Source: an uncultured Acidocella sp.
GTDB lineage: Bacteria; Pseudomonadota; Alphaproteobacteria; Acetobacterales; Acetobacteraceae
Direction: 5' to 3'
Length of the DNA stretch: 64,000 bases
Assembly: GCF_946222605.1 (NCBI RefSeq)
Contig: NZ_CAMIIE010000011.1
Coordinates: forward strand, 1 to 64,000
A program made the translations under genes and the position numbers. The notes beneath the pieces are model-generated. The model was not told the DNA's origin, did not search any database, and saw nothing but the letters and a program-made list of their open reading frames with translations. Of this stretch, positions 1 through 7,350 are shown piece after piece (position 1 is the stretch's first letter; each line of letters starts with the position of its first letter).

Positions 1-209
1 ACGAGACCAAAGCCAGGCTGCATCTGCCGGATCTGCCGAGCGAGGGCAGCTATCACACGCTGGGCGGGCTGATCCTGGCGCTGCTGCTGCGCCCGGCGGC
101 GAAGGGCGATGCGATTCTGTTTGGCGGCTGGAAGTTTGAAGTGACGGCGATGGATGGGCGGCGGATTGAGCGGGTGCGGGTGACCAAGGAAGCCGCCGAA
201 AATTCGTGA
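1..209 (+). CDS. C-terminal fragment of a CorC/HlyC-type CBS-domain transporter-associated protein
   Basis: The gene runs in from the left edge. Reading from base 3 gives 68 residues before the TGA at 207-209. The fragment has the CorC_HlyC (transporter-associated) domain pattern: a TLGGLILALL helix, then GDAILFGGWKFEV and MDGRRIERVRV. In complete proteins this domain follows a CBS pair and sometimes a DUF21 membrane domain, and is linked to divalent cation export or tolerance. Those upstream parts are outside the window, so membrane-bound and soluble (YbeX-like) forms cannot be told apart. A family A repeat starts at the last base of the stop codon. Confidence 0.75.
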   Translation, partial: ETKARLHLPDLPSEGSYHTLGGLILALLLRPAAKGDAILFGGWKFEVTAMDGRRIERVRVTKEAAENS

Positions 210-339
210 AAGTTTTTTGGGACCGACCCTTTTTTTCAAAAAAGGGTCGGAAAACATTTGGGGTGGTGCTACGTCGTCGTCAACACCCCAAGCATTTCTC
301 AGCCCTTTTTGAAAAAAGGGCTGCACCCCAAAAACTTTT
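209..339. repeat. Family A intergenic repeat, copy 1 (full, 131 bp)
   Basis: The element is bounded by AAAGTTTTTTGGG (209-221) and CCCCAAAAACTTTT (326-339), which are inverted repeats of each other. Inside are a hairpin with CCGACCC and GGGTCGG arms joined by T and A runs (223-250), a weaker one with GGGGTG/CACCCC arms around a CGTCGTCGTC core (about 260-290), and AGCCC/GGGCT arms around T and A runs (301-322). It fills the gap between two convergent genes, so it may act as a two-way terminator. Related copies are at 7258, 58450 and 60793, and a half copy at 62799. Confidence 0.8.
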
Positions 340-344
340 GCAAC

Positions 345-1709
345 TTATCCTAAGGCGACTTCCACCGCCCGCGCCACCTTCAGCACCAGATCATCGCGAT
401 AGAGCGGCGCCGCAATCTGCACCGAAGTCGGCAAACCCGCTGCATCCACGCCCATCGGCAGCGACAAAGCCGGTTGCCGCGTCAGGCTGAACAGCATCGT
501 CCAGCTTGCCCAATGCTGCAGCAGCGCTTCCACCGCATCGCCATATTCGGCATCCACCGGCGGCGCGCCGTGCGGCACGGCGGGGCAGATTATGGCGTCC
601 ACCTCCAGCATCGCCATCGCATGCGCCGCCTCCACCCGCCCGGCTTCGGCGGCCAGCAGATCCAGCCCCGGCACGTTCATATAGCGCTCCGCCAGTGCCA
701 GCAGCCCAGAATCGACCAACCCCAACCGCGCCTGCGGCACACCCGCGACGGTCTTGGCCAGCCCCGCCCCCCATAGCGTGGAGAAGATCGCGCCGCTATC
801 GGGCAATGCGGGGGCGATCTCGACAATCTGCGCCCCCTGTTCGGTCAGGATCGCAGCCGCCTCCTCCACCGCGCCCCAGCAGGCCGCATCGGCCGGCGCA
901 TCGAAGCCGGGCCGGCGCAGAATACCGATGCGCAGCCCCCTCACCCCGTCCTCCAGCCCGGCGCCATAATCGCGTGCTGGTTCCGGCAGCGAGAACGGAT
1001 CCGCTTTCTCAAACCCCGCCAGCACCGAGAGCAGCAACGCCGCATCGCGCACCGAGCGGGTAATCGGCCCCGCCACCGCCAGCGGGCCGAAGGCGCCCAG
1101 CTTCCATTGCGGCACCCGGCCGAAGCTCGGCTTCAACCCGACCACGCCGCTCCAGGCGGCGGGAATGCGAATCGAGCCGCCGCCATCCGTGCCCACATGC
1201 AGCGGTCCGAAAAACGAGCCGGCCGCCGCCGCCGCCCCGGCCGAGGAGCCGCCCGGCGTGTGCGCCACATTCCACGGGTTGCGGGTGATGCCGTTGAGCG
1301 GGTTATCGCCCGGGCTTTTCCAGCCGAATTCCGTGCTGGTGGTTTTGCCGATGATCACCGCCCCGGCCGCGCGCAGCCGCGCCACCAAGGGAGCATCCTG
1401 CGCCACCGGCGCAGGATCTGTCGTCTTGCTGCCGCGGCGCGTCGGCAGGCCGCGCACATCGATCAGATCCTTCACGCTCACCGGCACGCCTTCCAGCGCC
1501 CGCGCCTGCCCGGCCTGCCAACGCGCCGTGCTCTCGCGCGCCGCATCCAGGGCCGCGCTGTTGAGCGTGGCGAAGGCGTTGATCTCGGGATTGCGCCGGG
1601 CGATGCGCTCAGTGACGCCTTGCAGCGCCTGCAACGGCGTCAGCGTGCCGGTGCGGTAGGCCTCCAGCAATTCGCCGGCATCCAGAACCGGCGCGTCATT
1701 CACATCCAT
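345..1709 (-). CDS. Amidase (amidase signature family)
   Basis: A 454-residue amidase-signature enzyme that hydrolyses a carboxamide bond. The Ser-cisSer-Lys triad is visible: Lys80 in VSVKD, the cis-Ser155 in GGSSAGAA and nucleophile Ser179 in DGGGSIRIPA. It resembles the GatA fold, but there are no gatB or gatC neighbours, so it is a stand-alone amidase of unknown substrate. The frame is open to 1787, but the ATG at 1709 is preferred because it overlaps the end of the cysteine synthase gene by 10 bases, which suggests co-transcription and coupling. An amide- or nitrile-derived substrate cannot be chosen from sequence. Confidence 0.88.
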   Translation of the reverse strand: MDVNDAPVLDAGELLEAYRTGTLTPLQALQGVTERIARRNPEINAFATLNSAALDAARESTARWQAGQARALEGVPVSVKDLIDVRGLPTRRGSKTTDPAPVAQDAPLVARLRAAGAVIIGKTTSTEFGWKSPGDNPLNGITRNPWNVAHTPGGSSAGAAAAAGSFFGPLHVGTDGGGSIRIPAAWSGVVGLKPSFGRVPQWKLGAFGPLAVAGPITRSVRDAALLLSVLAGFEKADPFSLPEPARDYGAGLEDGVRGLRIGILRRPGFDAPADAACWGAVEEAAAILTEQGAQIVEIAPALPDSGAIFSTLWGAGLAKTVAGVPQARLGLVDSGLLALAERYMNVPGLDLLAAEAGRVEAAHAMAMLEVDAIICPAVPHGAPPVDAEYGDAVEALLQHWASWTMLFSLTRQPALSLPMGVDAAGLPTSVQIAAPLYRDDLVLKVARAVEVALG

Positions 1710-2683
1710 GGCGGCACCGGCAGGTTCTTCGCACGCAGGAAATCCGGGTTGAACAGCTTGCTCTGATAGCGCGCCCCGCCATCGCACAGCACGGTAACGA
1801 TGGTGTGCCCCGGCCCCATCGCCTTCGCCACCCGGATTGCCGCGGCGACATTGATGCCGGCCGAGCCGCCGATGGAGAGCCCTTCATGGATCATCAGATC
1901 GTAAACCTGCTCCAGCGCCTCAGGATCGGGGATTTTCTCCGCATCGTCGATCGGCGCGCCATTGAGGTTTTCCGGCACGCGGGACTGGCCGATGCCCTCG
2001 GTGATCGAGGAGCCGGTGACGGTGAGATCGCCGGATTTCACCCACCCATAAAGCCCGCTGCCCTCCGGGTCCGCCAGTACGATTTTGACCCCCGGCTTGC
2101 GCTCCTTCAGCGCCAGCGCCACCCCGGCCAGCGTGCCGCCGGTGCCGCAGGCGCAGGTGAATGCGTCGATCTTCCCCCCCGTCTGCGCCCAGATTTCTGG
2201 GCCGGTGGTGGCGCGGTGGCCCTCGCGATTGGCCAGATTATCGAACTGATTGGCCCAGACCGCGCCCATTTCTTCGGCCAGGCGGCGCGAGACATGCACG
2301 TAATTCCCCGGATCCTTGAACGGCTTGGCCGGCACCAGCCGCAGATCCGCGCCGATCATGCGCAGGAAATCGATCTTCTCCTGGCTCTGCGTCTCCGGCA
2401 TCACGATCACACTCTTATAGCCCAGCGCATTCGCCACCAGCGTGATGCCGATTCCGGTATTGCCCGCCGTGCCCTCGACGATGGTGCCGCCAGGCTTCAG
2501 CAACCCGCGCGCCTCGGCATCCCGAATGATCGCCAGCCCCGCCCGGTCCTTCACCGAGCCACCGGGCGAGCAGAATTCCGCCTTGCCCAGAATCTCACAG
2601 CCCGTGAGGGCGGAGGCGCGCTTGAGCCTGATGAGGGGGGTATTGCCGATCGCCCCGATCAACCCGTCCGCCACTGTTTCCAT
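1700..2683 (-). CDS. cysK: Cysteine synthase A (O-acetylserine sulfhydrylase)
   Basis: This 327-residue PLP enzyme should make cysteine from O-acetylserine and sulfide in the cytoplasm. The PLP lysine is Lys45 in GGSVKDRAG. The substrate loop EGTAGNTGIG, the phosphate-binding GTGGT loop and the LCDGGARYQSK end fit the CysK/CBS group at normal length. There is no CBS regulatory tail. A purine-rich stretch (GAGGACGGAAACGG) lies just before the ATG. It overlaps the amidase downstream and is divergent from a rhodanese gene, giving a small sulfur-related pair. Cystathionine beta-synthase-like activity cannot be excluded. Confidence 0.9.
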   Translation of the reverse strand: METVADGLIGAIGNTPLIRLKRASALTGCEILGKAEFCSPGGSVKDRAGLAIIRDAEARGLLKPGGTIVEGTAGNTGIGITLVANALGYKSVIVMPETQSQEKIDFLRMIGADLRLVPAKPFKDPGNYVHVSRRLAEEMGAVWANQFDNLANREGHRATTGPEIWAQTGGKIDAFTCACGTGGTLAGVALALKERKPGVKIVLADPEGSGLYGWVKSGDLTVTGSSITEGIGQSRVPENLNGAPIDDAEKIPDPEALEQVYDLMIHEGLSIGGSAGINVAAAIRVAKAMGPGHTIVTVLCDGGARYQSKLFNPDFLRAKNLPVPPWM

Positions 2684-2737
2684 CCGTTTCCGTCCTCGCT
2701 ATGGTTGGGCCCAAAAGGCTAACGCCTGGAGGGTATT

Positions 2738-3148
2738 ATGATCGAAGATGTGGCCCCGCGACAGGTCTGGGAAGCGCTGATGAGCAATCCTGATGCGCTG
2801 CTATGCGATGTGCGCACCAATGCGGAATGGAGCTTCGTCGGCGTGCCGGAGCTGAGCCAGGCCGGCAAGCAGACATTGCTGATCCAGTGGCAGCTATTCC
2901 CCAGCATGCAGCCCAACCCGAACTTCCTGGCCGGGCTGAGTGCCGCGCATGCCGGGCATGAGGCACATATCTATTTCATCTGCCGCTCCGGCGCCCGCTC
3001 CATGGCCGCCGCCCAGGCCGCCAAGGCGGCCGGGTTCAAGCATGTTTATAATGTGAAGGATGGCTTCGAGGGACCACCCGACCCGCGCGGCCATCGCGGC
3101 CTGGTGGCGGGGTGGAAAGCGGATGGGCTGCCCTGGAAGCAGGGGTAG
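2738..3148 (+). CDS. Rhodanese-like domain protein
   Basis: A single rhodanese domain of 136 residues with the active-site loop CRSGARS, so Cys82 can carry a persulfide. It begins with the usual LLCDVRTNAEW strand and has no signal peptide or second domain, which points to a small cytoplasmic sulfurtransferase or sulfur carrier. GGAGGG lies 5 bases before the ATG. It is divergent from cysteine synthase. The nuclease-helicase gene follows after only 6 bases in the same direction, a surprisingly tight join given the different base composition of that gene. Confidence 0.88.
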   Translation: MIEDVAPRQVWEALMSNPDALLCDVRTNAEWSFVGVPELSQAGKQTLLIQWQLFPSMQPNPNFLAGLSAAHAGHEAHIYFICRSGARSMAAAQAAKAAGFKHVYNVKDGFEGPPDPRGHRGLVAGWKADGLPWKQG

Positions 3149-3154
3149 GCTTGA

Positions 3155-5155
3155 ATGAACCAGCAGCCCACCACGCAAAATGCCGCACAGGCTTGGTGGG
3201 CCGGTACAATTCAGACCTTCAACCAGGTCTCAGACGAACACATCATCGGTCAACTATCTTCTCGGCTTATTCGTGCCCACAGAACGAATGAAGCCCAGCA
3301 ATTAAATGCTTGGTGCTGGCAGATACATCATCTACGGCCAGCGCTGCAAAATTTCCCTAATCAATGGCGGATTTTATTTGAATATCCCTTATTGCGACTT
3401 GGCCGTCGATTAGACGCGGTCCTGCTCACCGAGCGTGCGATCTTTGTCATAGAATTTAAAACCCAAGGCCATGGGTTTGATCAATCCGCCCGGGCCCAAG
3501 CCGAAGATTACGCCTTCGATTTGCGTGATTTCCACGCCGCCAGCCGCGACAAACTCATCATACCTGTGGTGATCGCCGGCGCTGGAAAGGCCTCACGCCC
3601 GCAATGGGAGTTTCCCTGGCATGGTGTCTCATGTGTGTATGAATCTCGTCCAGAGCAATTCGGAGAGCTTGTTTCGTCAATTTATCATCGCCTGACCGAC
3701 CACACGATTGATATCGGCCAATGGGAAAACGCGCTTTACCGCCCGGTTCCAACCATTATCGAAGCCGCACAGGCCATCTATGAAAACCATGGCGTTGACG
3801 ATATTCGCACCGCCAGAGCCGACGCGATCAATCTCAGCGAGACCACATCAGAAATTCGCAAAGCCGTTGATGAGGCAAAACGGGATAAAAAATATATCAT
3901 CTTATTCGTGACCGGCATTCCTGGTGCTGGCAAAACCTTATGCGGCCTCGATGTCGCTTTTTCACCGCAGGTGGAGGGCACATTTCTAACCGGCACGCTG
4001 CCAATGGTATATGTTTTGAAAGCGGCTCTCGCGCAGGATAAGGCAAAGCGCTCTGAAATGAGCGAACGCTATGCACGCCACCAAAGCAAAGCGAAAATTG
4101 AGAGTGTTGTTGGGTTCCTACGCGACACACTCGCACGCGATAAGGCACCAGCGGAACATGTGATCGTTTTTGACGAAGCCCAACGCGCCTGGGATGCAGA
4201 TTATGGCGCGCGAAAGTTCAACCACACCCAAAGTGAAGCCGCCATCATGTTGGATCTCATGCGCCGTCATGATGACTATGCCGTTATCGTTGCGCTGGTC
4301 GGCAACGGGCAAGAAATCAACACCGGCGAAGCGGGGCTTGCTGAATGGGGAAAGGCTCTACTGGCCCGCCCGGAATGGCATATCCGAGCCGCACCGAAAA
4401 CGTTGAGCGCTAACGTCGCGAAGCAGCTTCTGTTCGGTAAAGAGCAGCCAAAGACACTGCAAATCTCCGAAGCCTTGCATTTGAGTACGCCTATTCGAAA
4501 TATCCGCTCTGCGAGTGCAGCCTCTTGGATCGACGCGACACTTTCGGGCGATCGGGCCTCAGCGCGCAGAATTGCATCTGACGAGCTCCCAATATTCGTC
4601 ACTCGCTCCCTCGCTGACCTACGCGAAAACCTCAAACTGCGATCGCGCGGCCGGCGGCGCATCGGCTTGGTTTGTTCGAGCGGTGCAAAGCGGCTGGTCG
4701 CAGATGGTATCTGGCCCCGGTTCGCACATCAGGAAGAGGCCACCGTCGCGAACTGGTTTCTTTGCCGCTGGCCCGATGTCCGGGCTTCTGACGCGCTGGA
4801 AATCCCCGCGACCGAGTTTGCGTGCCAGGGCTTGGAGCTGGATCATGTCGGCCTCTGCTGGGGTGGTGATCTCTTATGGGCGGGGCGTTGGAATATCCGC
4901 AGCTTCCGAGGCACAAAATGGCTCAACGTGAAGTCTAGCGAAGCCCAGGCCTACACGATCAACAAATATCGTGTTCTGCTCACCCGAGCGCGCGCTGATA
5001 CAATCATCTGGATACCGCATGGCGACGAAGCCGATATCACCAGATGTCCAAAAGCCTTTAATCAAACCGAAGATTTTTTGCTGGAGTGCGGCGCTCGCCG
5101 GCTGCCGCCTAAGCCGGCCACAACTCAAACCGCAGCGAGCGCGTTATTGCTTTAG
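3155..5155 (+). CDS. PD-(D/E)XK-like nuclease fused to DUF2075 superfamily 1 helicase, probable defence or DNA-repair protein
   Basis: 666 residues. The N-terminal ~200 residues hold a likely PD-(D/E)XK core: Glu76 in LFEYP, Asp87 in RRLDAVLL and Glu100-x-Lys102 in VIEFKT. A DUF2075/Schlafen-like helicase follows: Walker A GIPGAGKT (254-261), Walker B VIVFDEAQ (Asp340-Glu341), a sensor motif VGNGQEI (382-388) and a late arginine motif YRVLLTRARAD (about residue 622). It is clearly poorer in GC than its neighbours and uses many codons rare around it, which suggests transfer. It sits alone, 6 bases after the rhodanese and 24 before the convergent mscS stop. No methylase or second defence gene is nearby. 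The domain call is firm for the helicase and moderate for the nuclease; an antiphage role is inference. Confidence 0.8.
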   Translation: MNQQPTTQNAAQAWWAGTIQTFNQVSDEHIIGQLSSRLIRAHRTNEAQQLNAWCWQIHHLRPALQNFPNQWRILFEYPLLRLGRRLDAVLLTERAIFVIEFKTQGHGFDQSARAQAEDYAFDLRDFHAASRDKLIIPVVIAGAGKASRPQWEFPWHGVSCVYESRPEQFGELVSSIYHRLTDHTIDIGQWENALYRPVPTIIEAAQAIYENHGVDDIRTARADAINLSETTSEIRKAVDEAKRDKKYIILFVTGIPGAGKTLCGLDVAFSPQVEGTFLTGTLPMVYVLKAALAQDKAKRSEMSERYARHQSKAKIESVVGFLRDTLARDKAPAEHVIVFDEAQRAWDADYGARKFNHTQSEAAIMLDLMRRHDDYAVIVALVGNGQEINTGEAGLAEWGKALLARPEWHIRAAPKTLSANVAKQLLFGKEQPKTLQISEALHLSTPIRNIRSASAASWIDATLSGDRASARRIASDELPIFVTRSLADLRENLKLRSRGRRRIGLVCSSGAKRLVADGIWPRFAHQEEATVANWFLCRWPDVRASDALEIPATEFACQGLELDHVGLCWGGDLLWAGRWNIRSFRGTKWLNVKSSEAQAYTINKYRVLLTRARADTIIWIPHGDEADITRCPKAFNQTEDFLLECGARRLPPKPATTQTAASALLL

Positions 5156-5179
5156 CCTTAGCAAAAAGTCGTTTGCGGC

Positions 5180-6040
5180 TTAGCCATTCCGCCCCGCCCG
5201 CGCCAGCTCCAACGGCCCGTTGAAGGAGAGTGTCTGGTTCGGGAACGGTATCTCAATCCCCGCCTCGTCGAAGGCCAGCTTGATCGCCTCGGTGATTTCG
5301 CATTTGGTCACCCACCAATCCCCTGCCTTGGTCCAGGCGCGGAAGACGAAATCCACCGAGCTGTCGGAGAGCTGCAGAACCTTGATGAACGGCGCGGGAT
5401 CTTTCAGCACGCGCGCATCTTCCTGCGCCAGCTTGTTCAGGATCGCGGAGGCTTTCTTCAAATCGCTGCCATAGGAAATGCCGATGGTCAGGTCGATCAG
5501 ACGCGTCTGGATATTGGAATAATTGGTGATCGCCCCGGCCCAGACATCCTTGTTGGGCACCAGCACCTGCAGCCCGTCATAGGTTTTCAGCTCGGTATAG
5601 AACAAGGTTACATCCAGCACCGTGCCGGCATGTGAGCCAGCGCTGATATAATTGCCGATCCTGAACGGGCGAAAGACAATCAGCATGATCCCGGCGGCAA
5701 GATTGCTGAGCGTGCCCTGCAGCGCCAGACCGACGGCAAGGCCGGCGGCACCCAGCACCGCCACCAGCGAGGCGGTTTGAATCCCAAAGCGGTTGAGCAC
5801 GAAGATGATGGCGAAGGCCATCACCAGATAGCGCGCGATGGTGCCGAAAAACCGGAACAGGCTTTCATCCAGATGCGCGCTCTTTTGCGCATAGCCGACG
5901 ATATAGCGATGCAGCGCCCGCGAGCCGAGATGCGCCACGGCAAGAATGACGACGGCATAAATCACATTCAGCAGCACGCCGATGATGCTGTTCAACGTAC
6001 TCGCGCCGAACAAGGCGGTGACCGCATGGTTGATCGTCAT
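5180..6040 (-). CDS. mscS: Small-conductance mechanosensitive channel (MscS family)
   Basis: A 286-residue inner-membrane channel that releases solutes on hypo-osmotic shock. Three hydrophobic segments lie in the first ~130 residues. The third is the Gly/Ala-rich pore helix (GAAGLAVGLALQGTLSNLAAG), followed by the beta domain starting RPFRIGNYI and the alpha/beta cytoplasmic cage. Length and layout match E. coli MscS. A start at 6058 is possible, but the ATG at 6040 has a strong AGGAGA site just upstream and gives the normal N terminus. The gene is monocistronic, convergent with the nuclease-helicase gene. Confidence 0.9.
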   Translation of the reverse strand: MTINHAVTALFGASTLNSIIGVLLNVIYAVVILAVAHLGSRALHRYIVGYAQKSAHLDESLFRFFGTIARYLVMAFAIIFVLNRFGIQTASLVAVLGAAGLAVGLALQGTLSNLAAGIMLIVFRPFRIGNYISAGSHAGTVLDVTLFYTELKTYDGLQVLVPNKDVWAGAITNYSNIQTRLIDLTIGISYGSDLKKASAILNKLAQEDARVLKDPAPFIKVLQLSDSSVDFVFRAWTKAGDWWVTKCEITEAIKLAFDEAGIEIPFPNQTLSFNGPLELARAGRNG

Positions 6041-6167
6041 GGATGTCTCCTTCTGCATCAGGTCAAATCATCGCGCCGCGAGGCCGCGCGCCATGGACTT
6101 GGCGATTTCGTCAGGACATTCAATGGGCTGAAACGAAACCGGAACGCCTTGAGGTTCACGCTTCGCT

Positions 6168-7250
6168 CTAATCGCGGGCGCGTTGGAATACCACCACGCT
6201 CTCGACATTTTCCGAGAATGGAAACTGGTCGATCGGCGTTGCGGCCAGAATTTCATAGCCGGCATGGCGCAGCATGCCCGCATCCTGGGCCAGCGCGTCG
6301 GGGTTGCAACTCACATAGATGATCCGTTTCACCCCGGCCGGGGCGAGGAATTTCATCTGCGCGCCGGCGCCGGCGAAAGGCGGGTCCAGCACCACCACAT
6401 CGGCGCCTTTGAAATCCGCCGTCAGCAGCGGGCGGCGATGCAGATCGCGCTTGGCGAAGGTGACGCGCCCGGCAAGCCCCGCATCGCGCGCGGCTTTGTC
6501 GGCGGCATAGACGGCGGGCTCGTCGCCCTCATAGGCTTCCACGCGCGAATGCGGGGCCAGGGCGAAGCTCAGCGTGCCGCAACCGGCGTAAAGCTCCACC
6601 AGCCGGCTCTTGTTGCGCAGCTTCGGCAGCCCGGCCAGCATGGCCGCGATAATCGCCGCCTCGCCTTCCGGGCAGGCCTGCAGGAAGCAGCCCGGCGGCG
6701 GTGTCACCGCCACCCCGGCAAAGCGCAGAATGGGCGGGCGCAGAATGATGATCGGCTCCGGCAGAGATTTCGGCTCGGCGACGCTGATGCGCGGCGCGTC
6801 GTGATCCTTGGCGAAGGCGATCAGCCGGGTGCGGTCCGGCTGGGTCAGCGGCGCATCGGCGCGCAGCAATATATCCGGCCCGTTATCCAGCCAGTTGATC
6901 ACCAGCGAAGCCTCGCGGCGGAAGCAGTTGAGGCTGCGCAGCAGGGTGCGCAGCTTCTCCAGCAGCGTCAGAAAATCCGGCCGCAGCAGGGCGCATTCAC
7001 GCATATCGACGATTTCGGAGGAGCGTACGCGGTGCAGCCCAAGGCTGATCTCAGCCGCTTTGCGGGAGGCGGCCAGATCCACCCGCCGGCGCGTCCGCAA
7101 GGGGGCGGCCACCAGCGGGGCGATGTCAGCCTGGTCATAGCCCGCCCGACTCAGCGCCTGCGCCAGCAGCGCGCGCTTATCTGGCTTGGCACGATCATCG
7201 CTGGCACAACCGCCACAGGCGCCGAAATGAATGCAATGAGACATCATCAT
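6168..7250 (-). CDS. 23S rRNA (uracil-5-)-methyltransferase, RlmC/RlmD-like
   Basis: A 360-residue class I SAM enzyme of the TrmA/RlmC/RlmD group that makes 5-methyluridine in RNA. The iron-sulfur cysteines Cys6-x5-Cys12-x2-Cys15 are at the very N terminus, with a fourth in MRECALL. The SAM motif is ELYAGCGTLSFAL, then DPPFAGAG and the catalytic VSCNP cysteine. There is no N-terminal TRAM domain, so the layout is that of RlmC rather than RlmD. Three in-frame ATGs (7242-7250) are candidate starts without a clear Shine-Dalgarno site. A family A repeat abuts the 5' side, so the promoter must lie in or across it. Confidence 0.85.
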   Translation of the reverse strand: MMMSHCIHFGACGGCASDDRAKPDKRALLAQALSRAGYDQADIAPLVAAPLRTRRRVDLAASRKAAEISLGLHRVRSSEIVDMRECALLRPDFLTLLEKLRTLLRSLNCFRREASLVINWLDNGPDILLRADAPLTQPDRTRLIAFAKDHDAPRISVAEPKSLPEPIIILRPPILRFAGVAVTPPPGCFLQACPEGEAAIIAAMLAGLPKLRNKSRLVELYAGCGTLSFALAPHSRVEAYEGDEPAVYAADKAARDAGLAGRVTFAKRDLHRRPLLTADFKGADVVVLDPPFAGAGAQMKFLAPAGVKRIIYVSCNPDALAQDAGMLRHAGYEILAATPIDQFPFSENVESVVVFQRARD

Positions 7251-7257
7251 AAATTTC

Positions 7258-7345
7258 AAAAGTTTTTGGGGGTATGGGGACTTTTTGAAAAAAGCCCCCA
7301 CCTCGTTCGCCGCTTTTTGTAAATAAGCGGCACCAAGAAACTTTT
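7258..7345. repeat. Family A intergenic repeat, copy 2
   Basis: Bounded by AAAAGTTTTTGGG (7258-7270) and CCAAGAAACTTTT (7333-7345). It has two hairpins: GGGG/CCCC arms with a CTTTTTGAAAAAAG centre (about 7277-7299) and GCCGCTT/AAGCGGC arms (7309-7331). It lacks the CGTCGTCGTC module of copies 1 and 4. It lies just past the helicase stop and just before the methyltransferase start. Confidence 0.75.
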
Positions 7346-7350
7346 ATAAA

